Shown: positions 52,736 to 61,631 of the stretch, in pieces | How positions within the stretch are numbered: position 1 is the first letter of the stretch | How the letters are laid out: each line of letters begins with the position of its first letter | Assembly (NCBI GenBank): GCA_963757115.1 | Contig: CAVWQV010000016.1 | Span: 1-64,000, forward strand | Source of the DNA: CAVWQV01 sp963757115 | GTDB lineage: Bacteria; Pseudomonadota; Alphaproteobacteria; Acetobacterales; Acetobacteraceae | DNA: 64,000 nt | Direction: 5' to 3' | Notes under the pieces: generated by a model | The model's database searches: none | What the model was told of the DNA's origin: nothing | Seen by the model: the letters and a program-made list of their open reading frames with translations, nothing else | Position numbers and translations under genes: made by a program

Positions 52736-53583
52736 ACGCGCTTCCTCGGATCGAGGAGGTCGCGCAAGCCGTCGCCGAGCATGTTGAAGCAGAACACCGC
52801 GAGCACCAGCGCAGCGCCGGGAAACATGAACGCCCACCACTCGCCCGAGATGATGAAGCTCGCCCCTTCGGAGACCATGATGCCCCACTCCGGGGTGGGC
52901 GGGCGCACGCCGAGGCCGATGAACGACAACCCCGCCGCGTTCAGGATCGCCCACCCCATGTTGAGCGAGGCCTGCACCATCATCGGCGGCAGGATGTTCG
53001 GGATGATGTGGTTGGCGAGCACGGGTAGCGAGCGATTGCCGCCCATGCGGGCAGCCTCCACGTAGCCGAGCTCTCGCCGGACGTTCACCTCGGCGCGGGC
53101 GAACCGGCAATAGAACGGCAGGTTGATGATGATGGTGGCGATGATGATGTTGAGCACGCTGTTGCCGAGTGCAGCGACGATGCCCATGGCGAGGACGAAC
53201 AATGGGAACGCCATGATGGTGTCCATCGCGCGGCCGATCACTCGGTCCGTCCAGCCGCCGAAGTAACCGGCCGCTGCGCCCAGCGCCAAGCCGAGCAGGA
53301 AGGACAGCGACACCGCCGCCACCGCCATTCCGAGGTCGAGCCGCGCTGCCACCATGACGCGGCTCAGGATGTCGCGACCGAGTGCATCGGTGCCGAACGG
53401 GTGGGCGGTGCTCGGCGGCGTGAGCTTGGCGGCGGCGTCGGTGGCGAGCGGGTCGTAGGGCGCGAGCGAAGGGCCGAGCAGGGCGCAGAGCACCAGCAGC
53501 AAAAGAATGACGGTGGCAACGAGTGTCAGGCGGTTCTCGCCGAACGCGTATCCCGTGTTGCGGGCCGCCGTGGCAAAGCTCAT
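52732..53583 (-). CDS. Peptide-type ABC transporter permease, DppC-like
   Basis: 283-residue inner-membrane permease. The N-terminus NRLTLVATVILLLLVLCALL is followed by HPFGTDALGRDILSRVMVAA, the DppC hallmark. The EAA loop is YVEAARMGGNRSLPVLANHI, then LSFIGLGVRPPTPEWGIMVS. It is co-transcribed with the B permease four bases upstream and overlaps the DppD-like gene. Confidence 0.95.
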   Translation of the reverse strand: MSFATAARNTGYAFGENRLTLVATVILLLLVLCALLGPSLAPYDPLATDAAAKLTPPSTAHPFGTDALGRDILSRVMVAARLDLGMAVAAVSLSFLLGLALGAAAGYFGGWTDRVIGRAMDTIMAFPLFVLAMGIVAALGNSVLNIIIATIIINLPFYCRFARAEVNVRRELGYVEAARMGGNRSLPVLANHIIPNILPPMMVQASLNMGWAILNAAGLSFIGLGVRPPTPEWGIMVSEGASFIISGEWWAFMFPGAALVLAVFCFNMLGDGLRDLLDPRKRV

Positions 53584-53587
53584 CGGG

Positions 53588-54604
53588 TCAACCCTCGAGC
53601 CGTGCGCGCGGATCGATCAGCGTCGACGACACGTCCACCACCAGGTTGAGCAGCACGTACAACAGCGCCATCATCAGCACGAAGCCCTGCACGGCGGCGT
53701 AGTCGGACGCGATCACGGCCGAAACCGCGTACGCGCCGACGCCCTGCCAGCCGAATACCTGCTCGATCAGCACGTTGGAGCCGAGCAGGAACGAGAACAC
53801 CATGCCGAGCACGCTGGTGACCGGCAGGAGGGCGTTGCGGAACGCGTAGGTGACGAGGATCCTGCGGGACGGCAGCCCGTTCGCGCGCGCGGTGCGGACG
53901 AAGTCGCTGCCGAGGGTTTCCACCATTGCGGCGCGCGTGATGCGCGCAAGCGGTGCAAGCGCGAACAAGCCGAGCGAGATCGCGGGCAACACAAGCTGCG
54001 CGAGTGCCGCGCGGAACACGACCCAATCGCCTGCAATCAGTGCGTCGATCGTATAGGCGCCCGTGATGCGCGGGGGCGGTGAATAAACGATCTCATTGAG
54101 CCGCCCGAGCGGTTCGGGCGCCCACCCGAGCAGGTAGTAGAACACGTAGACCAGTAGCAGGCCGACGAAGAAGGTGGGGAACGCGGCGGAGACCGTCACC
54201 AGGACGCGGGAGGCGTGATCCACCGGACCGTTGGCGCGGATGGCGGCGGCCACCCCCAAGGGAATTGCCAGGCCGACCGCGAAGATCAGGGCGAACGCCG
54301 ACAACTCGAGCGACGCTGGCAGCCGCTCCAGGAGATCCGTCAGCACCGGCTGGCCCGTGGTGAGGGACCGGCCGAGATCGCCGTGCAGCAAGTCGGCAAC
54401 ATATCGGACGAACTGCTGGAGCAGCGGCTGGTCGAGGCCGAGCGCGTGGCGGATGGTGGCGATGGACGCGGCGTTGGCGGCCGGGCCAGCGAAATAGGCG
54501 GCGGGATCGCCCGGCAGCGCGTGCGACAGCAAGAATGTCAGGACGACCACGCCGATCAGGCTTGGGCCCGTGCCGAGCACGCGCTTTCCGATGGCGAGCA
54601 TCAA
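53588..54604 (-). CDS. Peptide-type ABC transporter permease, DppB-like
   Basis: 338-residue inner-membrane permease, first gene of the minus-strand operon. The N-terminus is MMLAIGKRVLGTGPSLIGVV with LLSHALPGDPAAYFAGPAAN. Later motifs are DFVRTARANGLPSRRILVTY (EAA loop) and VLIEQVFGWQGVGAYAVSAV. The 145-base gap to nudC is divergent and should hold the operon promoter. A small CACTCG-GG-CGAGTG repeat lies at 54622-54635. Confidence 0.94.
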   Translation of the reverse strand: MMLAIGKRVLGTGPSLIGVVVLTFLLSHALPGDPAAYFAGPAANAASIATIRHALGLDQPLLQQFVRYVADLLHGDLGRSLTTGQPVLTDLLERLPASLELSAFALIFAVGLAIPLGVAAAIRANGPVDHASRVLVTVSAAFPTFFVGLLLVYVFYYLLGWAPEPLGRLNEIVYSPPPRITGAYTIDALIAGDWVVFRAALAQLVLPAISLGLFALAPLARITRAAMVETLGSDFVRTARANGLPSRRILVTYAFRNALLPVTSVLGMVFSFLLGSNVLIEQVFGWQGVGAYAVSAVIASDYAAVQGFVLMMALLYVLLNLVVDVSSTLIDPRARLEG

Positions 54605-54749
54605 GCAGCTTGTTTTCGGATCACTCGGGCGAGTGGAAAGAGCAACACCTGCCGCGCCGACCTTGGGTGAGTTTCACCTCGCCGGTATGCACGGTCTATG
54701 CCAGCGGACGCGACCTAGCTTCCGTTGTTTCCTCGTGGCACGGTCGATC

Positions 54750-55680
54750 ATGTCTCTCGATTCTAGCCCGCCGCGCCAACGTTTACGCCGGCAGTCCGCT
54801 ACAACGCGCCGCCGAGCGACGCGAGGACGCCGAATGGATCGGTCGTGCGTTGTCCGACCCGCAATCGCTGTTCGTCCCGGTTTGGCGGAGCCGCAGCCTG
54901 GTCAGCGGGGCTGATGGAGGCGGGCCGGTCGAGGCGATCTACCTCACCGGGGAAGCGGCGCGCGCGGTCCACGCCGCGGGCGGCCCGTGGTGCTTTCTTG
55001 GCTTGCTGGCCGACCGCCCCGTGTTCGCCGTCGACATGAGCGAGGCCGACGACCCGTTGCCAATGCTGCCTGCCGGGCTCGGCAGCTTCGTGGACCTGCG
55101 CGCGGTCGGCGGCGGCCGGCTCGCACAGACGGATGCGTCCGTGCTCGCGCACGCGCGCGGCATGATGCACTGGCGCACCAAGACGCGCTTTTGCGGCGTC
55201 TGCGGCAGCGGCTGCGAGCCGCACAGCGCCGGGCACATGCTGCGGTGCACAGGGTGCGGGGCGCAGCATTTCCCGCGCACCGATCCCGCCGTCATCATGC
55301 TGATCCATCGAGGCGATCAGGCGTTGCTCGGCCACTCCACCCGCTTTCCGCGCGCCAGGATGTATTCCACCTTGGCCGGGTTCGTGGAACCGGGGGAGAG
55401 CCTGGAGGAGGCGGTGCGTCGCGAAGTGCGCGAGGAGGTGGGCGTGGAGGTGGGTGCCGTGCACTACCATTCGAGCCAGCCCTGGCCATTCCCCGCCAAC
55501 GTCATGCTCGGCTTCTACGGCGAGGCATTGACCGAACGCATCACGATCGATCCGACGGAGTTGGCCGACGCGCGCTGGTTCACGCGCGGCGAGCTCCGCG
55601 ACCCCGACGCCCACGACTTCAAACTGCCGCGTGGCGACAGCATCGCCTGGCATCTGATCGAGGACTGGCTGGCGAACTGA
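54750..55680 (+). CDS. nudC: NAD(P)H pyrophosphatase / NAD-RNA decapping hydrolase NudC (frameshift near start)
   Basis: Nudix hydrolase that cleaves NADH and NAD-capped RNA. Zinc ribbon FCGVCGSGCEP and LRCTGCGAQHFPR, then AVIMLIHRGDQALLGH. The Nudix box is GFVEPGESLEEAVRREVREE followed by VGVEV. The family signature after it is SSQPWPFPANVMLGFYGEA. A start at ATG 54750 (MSLDSSPPR) joins NVYAGSPLQRAAERREDAEW only if one C is removed from cgccaac near 54776. The frame without repair has no good start. Repaired length is about 309 residues. Confidence 0.92.
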
Positions 55681-55746
55681 TGCGGACCTACCTCGCTGCT
55701 TGCATCGCCTCGCCACCTCGGGGTGGCACCAGCTAGTGAGGTATCG

Positions 55747-56193
55747 ATGGTCCCCGTTCTGAGCACGATCGGCTACGAGGGAACCACCCAGCAGTCGGTG
55801 CTCCAGGCGCTCGCGTCCGCCGAGGTCGAGCTGTTGATCGATGTCCGCGCCGTCGCCGCCTCGCGCAAGCCGGGCTTTTCCAAACGCCTGCTCGCCAACA
55901 GCCTCCTGGCGAGCGGGATCGGCTATCTTCACCTCCAGGCGCTCGGCACGCCGAAGGAGGGACGGCAGGCCGTGCGCGCCGGCAATCCTGCCAAGATGCG
56001 CAGCATCTTCGCCGCGCACATGACGGGAGATCGGGCGCAGGCGGCGCTGGGAGAGGCGACCGATGCCGCCCGGGGCGCGCACGTTTGCCTCCTGTGCTTC
56101 GAGCGGGATCATCGCATTTGCCATCGCGCAATCGTCGCGGATCTCGTCGCGGGCCGGACCGGGCAGCGCGTCGTGCATCTTTGCGCCGAATGA
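55747..56193 (+). CDS. DUF488 family protein
   Basis: 148-residue protein of the DUF488 family. ATG 55747 gives MVPVLSTIGYEG, and IGYEG is the family's N-terminal motif. Later motifs are LIDVRAVAASRKPGFSK and LCFERDHRICHRAIVAD, with a CHR cluster that may bind metal or nucleotide. The biochemical function is not established. It is followed with a four-base overlap by the Rieske protein gene. Confidence 0.85.
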   Translation: MVPVLSTIGYEGTTQQSVLQALASAEVELLIDVRAVAASRKPGFSKRLLANSLLASGIGYLHLQALGTPKEGRQAVRAGNPAKMRSIFAAHMTGDRAQAALGEATDAARGAHVCLLCFERDHRICHRAIVADLVAGRTGQRVVHLCAE

Positions 56194-56540
56194 TCGAACC
56201 CGCGCGCGTGCTCTGCCGGGTGCAGGACATCCCCGAAGCGGGCGCCAAGGGGTTCCCCGGTCCGCCGGGCAGCTTCACCGGCCTGTTCGCTGTGCGCCAG
56301 GCCGGGGCGGTGTTCGTGTATGTGAACGTATGCCCGCATATCGGCACCTCGCTCGACCTGGTGCCCGATCGCTTCCTGAGCCAGGACGGCACGCGCATCA
56401 TCTGCTCAACGCACGGCGCCGCGTTCCGCATCGAGGATGGCGTCTGCACGGCAGGCCCGTGCGTCGGCTACGGGCTGGAAGCCGTGCCATGCGAGATCCG
56501 GGACGGCTTGGTGCTGGTCGCGGCCAGCGCGGGGCGGTAG
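56190..56540 (+). CDS. Rieske [2Fe-2S] domain protein
   Basis: 116-residue small Rieske protein. The cluster ligands are Cys-X-His in VCPHIGTSLDL and Cys-X2-His in ICSTHGAAF. This is the two-box Rieske arrangement, as in the ferredoxin component of dioxygenases and nitrite-reductase-like small subunits. There is no signal peptide. Its start overlaps the DUF488 stop (ATGA), so the pair is probably co-expressed. No oxygenase or reductase partner is nearby, so it may serve as a general electron carrier. Confidence 0.87.
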   Translation: MIEPARVLCRVQDIPEAGAKGFPGPPGSFTGLFAVRQAGAVFVYVNVCPHIGTSLDLVPDRFLSQDGTRIICSTHGAAFRIEDGVCTAGPCVGYGLEAVPCEIRDGLVLVAASAGR

Positions 56541-56664
56541 GTGGTCAGCCTTGTAGATGCTGGTTAGGTCTATGCCCTACCGGAGGTGACTGATCCTGGA
56601 ACCGCTCGCGTCGTGAGCGGCGATACCTGCTCTGAAATCTCTGGCCCTCATTGCCCGGCGGGAT

Positions 56665-57180
56665 CTAGCGATCGTTACGGATTGCTGGCGCATTTTCGCT
56701 GAGCACAGGGGTCTCCGGGCCCGAACCGAAAGGATCACCCGGCCAGCTGCTATTTTTCATGCGCGTCGCGAGGACCGACGAAATGCCAAGATCTGATATG
56801 GCCTTTGCCGCGACGGCAGCATCGTCCGCGGAACGGCTGTCACAAGAACTGGCGACCCTCCTAACGGCACGGCCCGCATCCTTTTCTTCCTGGCTCTGAA
56901 GATCTTCCCTGAGGCCAGATATATCCACAGTCCGGAGCCGGCCGTCGCGGTCGCGATACGGGTAGTTCGCCAGATCTACATGGTTGAGCTTCGCTCGCTC
57001 GATCCTGGCGTCCAGTGCGGCCAGCACTCGATCGTACGCGTCCATGATCGTCTCGTGGGCGGCAATCTTCACTTCGTCGCACCGGGTCAGATTACCCGCC
57101 TCTGCGCCGAGGCCGAGAAAGCCGCGCCGATCACTCCGGCAAACGCCGCATTGACCAATCTCGCCTGGAAATGAGTTCAT
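56665..57180 (-). CDS. Hypothetical protein, possibly secreted (possible frameshift near N-terminus)
   Basis: 171 residues; I do not recognise a family. The body reads NLTRCDEVKIAAHETIMDAY, DRVLAALDARIERAKLNHVD, NYPYRDRDGRLRTVDISGLR, mostly charged helix, then a Ser/Asn-rich tail. The current start (MNSFPGEIGQCGVCRSD) is not hydrophobic. The next frame reads LVNAAFAGVIGAAFSASAQ, which looks like a signal peptide, so a one-base slip near 57100-57115 may hide export. The region is noticeably less GC-rich than its surroundings. A minus-strand gene of this length could also be a fragment. Confidence 0.4.
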   Translation of the reverse strand: MNSFPGEIGQCGVCRSDRRGFLGLGAEAGNLTRCDEVKIAAHETIMDAYDRVLAALDARIERAKLNHVDLANYPYRDRDGRLRTVDISGLREDLQSQEEKDAGRAVRRVASSCDSRSADDAAVAAKAISDLGISSVLATRMKNSSWPGDPFGSGPETPVLSENAPAIRNDR

Positions 57181-57482
57181 CGCCGTTATCCACAGAATGG
57201 CCGCGCGTACACGTGGAAAGCCACCGAAAGCAGGGCGCTCCGCCCAACATCGCATCGCTCGCCGCGGAGCGCAATTGAACTGGCCAGCGATCGTAGGACG
57301 ACACCGTATAGCACGTCGGCAATCGGCGCGCTGTCTCGTTCCTGTTCATCCGGAGCAGAGGCGTGCTGCACTATCTTTGTGGCGCGTGGTGGACCAGAAC
57401 GAGTGGTGCTGGACTTCTGTGGGGGGCGCCGAAACGGCCGGCGGGCAAACCGCCGACGACGTGAGGCCTGTGAGGGATCGTC
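57181..57482. other. 302-base gap between divergent genes, no gene seen
   Basis: The sequence is moderately GC-rich with no convincing open frame. It ends in GAGGGA about 10 bases before ATG 57483, the ribosome-binding site of the binding-protein gene. Promoters for the divergent hypothetical gene and the binding-protein gene should lie here, but I could not identify -35/-10 elements. Confidence 0.4.
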
Positions 57483-58691
57483 ATGAAACTCGTGCTGCGA
57501 CTTGCTCTGTGGCTGGCATTTCTATTCGCCGGCATGGCAACTGCTGACGCCTCGGGCGACGTCGTCCGCATCGGCGTGCTCAACGACCAGACCGGGATGA
57601 ATGCCGACCTCTCCGGGCAGGGTTCGGTGATCGCGGCGCAGATGGCGGCGGAGGATGCCGGCGGCAACGTAATCGGCAAGAAGATCGAGGTGACCTTCGC
57701 CGACCATCAGAACAAGGCCGATATCGGCTCGGCGATTGCGACTCAGTGGTACGACAAGGGCGGGGTTGACGTGATCGCCGACCTGCCGTTCTCCTCGGTC
57801 GCGCTTGCCGTGCAGGAGATCGCCAGGCAGCGGCAGAAAATCGTGCTGTTCTCCGGGCCCGGTTCCTCCGACCTCACGGGCAAGTCGTGTTCGCCCTTCG
57901 GCTTTCATTGGACGTTCGATACCGTCGCCCTCGGCCGCGGCACCGGCTCGGCGCTCGTGAAGGCGGGCGGCGACACCTGGTTCTTCCTTACCTCCGACTA
58001 TGCGTTCGGCCACGCGCTTGCCAACGACACGATGGCGGTCGTGCGTGCGAACGGCGGAAAAGTGCTCGGCGAGGCGGTCCATCCCGTCAATACGTCCGAC
58101 TTCTCCTCCTTCCTCGTCCAGGCACAGGCCTCGCGGGCGAAGGTGATCGGGCTCGCCAACGGGGCTACCGATACCACCAACTCGATCAAGCAGGCGCATG
58201 AGTTTGGTATCACTCAATCCGGCCAGACGCTCGCCGGTTTGCTCGTGTTCATCAGCGACGTCCGCAGCCTCGGGCTCGAGGTCGCGCAAGGACTCAAGCT
58301 CACCGAGAGCTTCTACTGGGACATGGACGATGCAACCCGTACCTTCTCCCGCCGCTTCGCCGAGCGCGCCGGTGGCCGCATGCCGACAATGGTGCAGGCC
58401 GGCGTCTATAGCAGCGTCGCGCATTACCTCAAGGCGGTCGCGGCCGCAGGCACGCTCGACGGGCCGGCGGTCGCGGACAAAATGCGGGCGATGCCGGTTA
58501 ACGACTTCATGAGCCACAACGTCACGATCCGCGCCGACGGCCGGGTAATGCGCGACTTTTACCTCTTCGAGGTCAAGAAGCCCTCGGAATCGAAGGGTCC
58601 GTGGGACTTCTATAAGCTGGTCCGCACTATCCCGGCTGACGAAGCGGCACGATCGGTAACAGAGAGCGCCTGTCCTCTGTTAAAGAAATAG
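57483..58691 (+). CDS. Branched-chain amino-acid-type ABC transporter substrate-binding protein
   Basis: 402-residue LivJ/K-type periplasmic binding protein. Signal peptide MKLVLRLALWLAFLFAGMAT ending ADAS. Then VVRIGVLNDQTGMNADLSGQ, IAAQMAAEDAGGNVIGKKIE, WFFLTSDYAFGHALANDTMA and VIGLANGATDTTNSIKQAHE, all typical of type I binding folds for amino acids, amides or aromatic acids. It is on the opposite strand and 2.2 kb from the liv genes, its probable partners. After its stop lies a short GC-only repeat tract (about 58700-58725). Confidence 0.9.
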   Translation: MKLVLRLALWLAFLFAGMATADASGDVVRIGVLNDQTGMNADLSGQGSVIAAQMAAEDAGGNVIGKKIEVTFADHQNKADIGSAIATQWYDKGGVDVIADLPFSSVALAVQEIARQRQKIVLFSGPGSSDLTGKSCSPFGFHWTFDTVALGRGTGSALVKAGGDTWFFLTSDYAFGHALANDTMAVVRANGGKVLGEAVHPVNTSDFSSFLVQAQASRAKVIGLANGATDTTNSIKQAHEFGITQSGQTLAGLLVFISDVRSLGLEVAQGLKLTESFYWDMDDATRTFSRRFAERAGGRMPTMVQAGVYSSVAHYLKAVAAAGTLDGPAVADKMRAMPVNDFMSHNVTIRADGRVMRDFYLFEVKKPSESKGPWDFYKLVRTIPADEAARSVTESACPLLKK

Positions 58692-58875
58692 CGCTCGTTG
58701 GCGCCGCGCGCCGCGCCGCGCGCCGGCAGCCTGGGGCCTCTGTCTCACCGCGGCCCCGATGTGAGCCCTACCGGGACGCCGGGCCCAACGTCACGTCGCG
58801 CAAGCTAGGCGGCGCGGCACGCAAGATTGCGCCATATACTGCGCGGTCGGGCAGGACGCATTGGGGGAGAAAGCT

Positions 58876-59904
58876 GTGAAATTCTCGATCATGTTCAGCT
58901 TCGTTGCGCCGGATGGAGCGACACCGGCCCATCTCGACACGTTTCGCGAACTGGACCGGCTCGTGCCGCGCATCGAGCAGCTCGGCTATGAAGGTTTCCA
59001 TGTCACCGAGCACCACTTCCAGCCGGACGGATGGGTGCCGAGCCCGCTGACGGTGCTGGCCAAGGCGGCGGGCCTTTCCAAGCGGCTGCGCCTGGTGACG
59101 AATGTGCTCGTCAGTTCGCTGTACGCGCCCGTGCAGCTCCTCGAAGACCTGGTAGTGCTCGATAATCTCTGCGAGGGCCGGCTCACGCTCGGCACGTCAC
59201 CAGGCTACGTTGTCGAGGAGTTCGCCGGTCGCGGCATCGCCTACGACCAGCGGTTCCGGCGTCACGAGGAGATCATCGATTTTCTGCAGCACGCCTGGGC
59301 TACTCCGGACGACATCGGATTTGAGGGTCGGCTGATCCGTATACCGTCGCAGAAGCTGCGCCCGCGTCCGGTCCAAGTCACTTTGCCGATTTGGTACGGC
59401 GTGTCCGGCCCGAAACTCCTGGAGCGGGCCGCGCGGCGGGGCGTGCCCGTCACCGCCTCGCCGCGTCACACAGTCGGCGAGCTAAAGGAGCACTTTGCCC
59501 ATTACCGCGGCGCCGCAGCGGCGGCCGGCTACACGCCGGTGGAGTGGCCGGTTATCAGGGACGGCCTCATCCTGGAGACGACGCAGGAGGCGGAGCGATA
59601 TGGCATTCCGGGTGTGATGGGCCTGTTCGGCCTCTACGGCAAAAAGTCCGCATCCGGCGAGCGTGCGCTCCGTCAGGATAGCGGTGAGTTGGTCACTGAT
59701 GCTGCGCAAGTCGATTTCCGCACCTTCGCGTCCCGCTACATCATCGGTGATCCGGCGGTTGCCAGGGACCGCGTGCGGGAGCTGATCGACACCTTAGGAG
59801 CCACGGAAATCATCCTGCGAATGCAGATGCCCGGCGTGCCGACCGAGGTGCTGGAGCGCTCGGTCCGCATCTTCGCCGAGGAAGTCATGCCAGCGTTCGC
59901 CTGA
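58876..59904 (+). CDS. LLM-class flavin-dependent monooxygenase (luciferase-like)
   Basis: 342-residue F420/FMN-dependent luciferase-like oxidoreductase. GTG 58876 with GGGGGAGAA upstream gives KFSIMFSFVAPDG. Motifs: LGYEGFHVTEHHFQPDGW, LRLVTNVLVSSLYAPVQLLE, DNLCEGRLTLGTSPGYVVEE, the RFRRHEEIIDFLQHAW loop and LPIWYGVSGPKLLERAA. The enzyme class oxidises diverse substrates (alkanes, amines, nitriloacetate-like chelates). Its position between the binding protein and the liv genes suggests it acts on the imported compound, by inference. Confidence 0.9.
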   Translation: MKFSIMFSFVAPDGATPAHLDTFRELDRLVPRIEQLGYEGFHVTEHHFQPDGWVPSPLTVLAKAAGLSKRLRLVTNVLVSSLYAPVQLLEDLVVLDNLCEGRLTLGTSPGYVVEEFAGRGIAYDQRFRRHEEIIDFLQHAWATPDDIGFEGRLIRIPSQKLRPRPVQVTLPIWYGVSGPKLLERAARRGVPVTASPRHTVGELKEHFAHYRGAAAAAGYTPVEWPVIRDGLILETTQEAERYGIPGVMGLFGLYGKKSASGERALRQDSGELVTDAAQVDFRTFASRYIIGDPAVARDRVRELIDTLGATEIILRMQMPGVPTEVLERSVRIFAEEVMPAFA

Positions 59905-59931
59905 CCCGTCGTAGGGCGCCAGCGTTCGGTA

Positions 59932-60666
59932 TCAGCCCTTGCACAAGCCTTTCGGCTTCCACTCCGGGGCCGGGGTCGCGGCAGGCTTGGCCGTCTCGTG
60001 AAGGATCAGCACGAGTGCCCGTCGCTGCGCGGTGCCCGTCGCGGTTAGATGCATTGCTGGGCCGCCCGGCACGATCACGGGTGGGCCTCCGGCTCGCCCA
60101 ACATACTTCTTGCCCTCCGAGGTTTCGAGGCACGTTTCTCCCGCGGCCGTATACCAGGCTTCGGGGCCTGGATGATGGTGTTCGGGCGCTGTCATCCCGG
60201 GCTCGAAGATGGCCTCCATGTACTGCGCCGAATACCGCTCGCCTGGCGTGATCGGAAGCGGGCCGATATCGGCCACGTGTTCCGCACCTGATGCGTGCCA
60301 GTCCGGAGCCTCGATTGTGAGCAGCCAGATTTTGCCGAGTGCCTCGACCACGGTTCCGTGCGGCCCTTTGGCTGCCTCGGCCACGGTGCGGTCAGGATAG
60401 GTGTCCAGATGCCAGAATGGCTGTGATTGCGTCAGTTCGCCAAGGGGCTGGTGGGCAATGATCCGACATCCCACCTCCCCCGTTCGCTCGCTGACCGGCT
60501 TGCATATACCGCCCATCACCTGCGCAAAAGATCCTGCGGGCATCCAGGTCATCATTACGATCCCGGTTATCGCGGCTAGAGCGGAGCGTCTGCCGTGACC
60601 GGTCATCAAAGCTGGTCCCGATTGGAGCAGCAGGCCCGCAACGGCCATCCCCGCCGGAATTTTCAT
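59932..60666 (-). CDS. Secreted cupin-domain protein
   Basis: 244 residues. The N-terminus has two hydrophobic stretches and a basic segment (TGHGRRSALAAITGIVMMTW), ending near AQVMG, so export is likely; the true start may be the internal Met in MTGHGRRSALAAI. The cupin-2 core is in MTAPEHHHPGPEAWYTAAGE with three His and a Glu as metal ligands, followed by PVIVPGGPAMHLTATG. No close function is recognised. It is downstream of, and convergent with, the luciferase-like gene. The 206 bases between it and livF hold nothing I can support. Confidence 0.75.
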   Translation of the reverse strand: MKIPAGMAVAGLLLQSGPALMTGHGRRSALAAITGIVMMTWMPAGSFAQVMGGICKPVSERTGEVGCRIIAHQPLGELTQSQPFWHLDTYPDRTVAEAAKGPHGTVVEALGKIWLLTIEAPDWHASGAEHVADIGPLPITPGERYSAQYMEAIFEPGMTAPEHHHPGPEAWYTAAGETCLETSEGKKYVGRAGGPPVIVPGGPAMHLTATGTAQRRALVLILHETAKPAATPAPEWKPKGLCKG

Positions 60667-60872
60667 TTTAAGCCCTCCGTCGGACTCAAAGAAACGCCTT
60701 CGCTACGGGCAGCACAGGACAGTCGTTGTGGATTGTCAATGTTGTTTGAGTTTACTCCCGATCTGGCCGGGTATCCCGCGTCGCTCGGCCAAGGCGCGGA
60801 AACGGAGTTTGTATGGGCGAGATTGGAGCAGTCGTGAGGGTCTACGTAAATCGCATAACCTATACGTACGGC

Positions 60873-61631
60873 CTACGGCCGGTCGCGACGAGGTCTCTCC
60901 TCCGCAACCTCGATCTCGCCGAGATACGCCTCCTGGATCGCCGGGTCGCGACGCAACTCCGCTGCCGTGCCGGATAGCACGACCGACCCGGTCTGCAGTA
61001 CGTAGGCGCGGTGCGCGATCTGGAGCGCCATGTTGGCGTTCTGCTCCACCATGAAGATGGAGGTGCCCTGCCGATTGATTTCCTGGATGATGTCGAAGGT
61101 TTGCTCGACCAACAGCGGCGACAGCCCCATCGACGGTTCATCCATGCAGATCAACCGGGGGCGCGCCATCAATGCGCGGCCGATCGCCACCATCTGTTGT
61201 TCGCCGCCCGACAGCGTTCCGGCAAGCTGGCCGCGCCGCGCCTTGACGCGCGGGAACAGCGTGTAGACGCGCTCCAGATCCTGCTCGAAATCGGCGCCGT
61301 GCGGGCGGAGATAGGCGCCCATCTCCAGGTTCTCGAACACCGTCATGCGCGGGAACAGCCGGCGACCTTCGAGAACCGGGGCGATGCCGCGCCGCACGCG
61401 ATCCGGCGTCGGTAAGCGTCCGATGTCCATGCCGTCGAACACGATCCTGCCGCGCGCGGGACGCACCACGCCCATGATGGTTTTCATAGTGGTCGATTTG
61501 CCGCTGGCGTTGCCGCCGAGCAGGCTGACGATCTCGCCGCGGGCAACTGTGTAGCTCACGCCTTTCAGCACATGCAGGTCGCCGTAGAAGGTGTCGACCT
61601 CGCGGAACTCCAGTAGCAGGTCAGCCCCCAT
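60873..61631 (-). CDS. livF: Branched-chain amino-acid-type ABC transporter ATPase LivF
   Basis: 252-residue ATP-binding subunit. EFREVDTFYGDLHVLKGVSY, Walker A GGNASGKSTTMK, RGIAPVLEGRRLFPRMTVFE, GTLSGGEQQMVAIGRAL, MDEPSMGLSPLLVEQTF, H-loop FMVEQNANMAL. Walker A has Asn-Ala-Ser in place of the usual Asn-Gly-Ala, a small change. It overlaps the end of the livM-livG gene by 11 bases and works with LivG, LivM and LivH. Confidence 0.95.
   Translation of the reverse strand: MGADLLLEFREVDTFYGDLHVLKGVSYTVARGEIVSLLGGNASGKSTTMKTIMGVVRPARGRIVFDGMDIGRLPTPDRVRRGIAPVLEGRRLFPRMTVFENLEMGAYLRPHGADFEQDLERVYTLFPRVKARRGQLAGTLSGGEQQMVAIGRALMARPRLICMDEPSMGLSPLLVEQTFDIIQEINRQGTSIFMVEQNANMALQIAHRAYVLQTGSVVLSGTAAELRRDPAIQEAYLGEIEVAEERPRRDRP

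Noticed and set aside
58700..58730. GC-only alternating repeat (gcgccgcgcgcc-like)
   Set aside because: Low complexity; it could form a stem but has no T-run and no clear repeat units, so I do not call a terminator.
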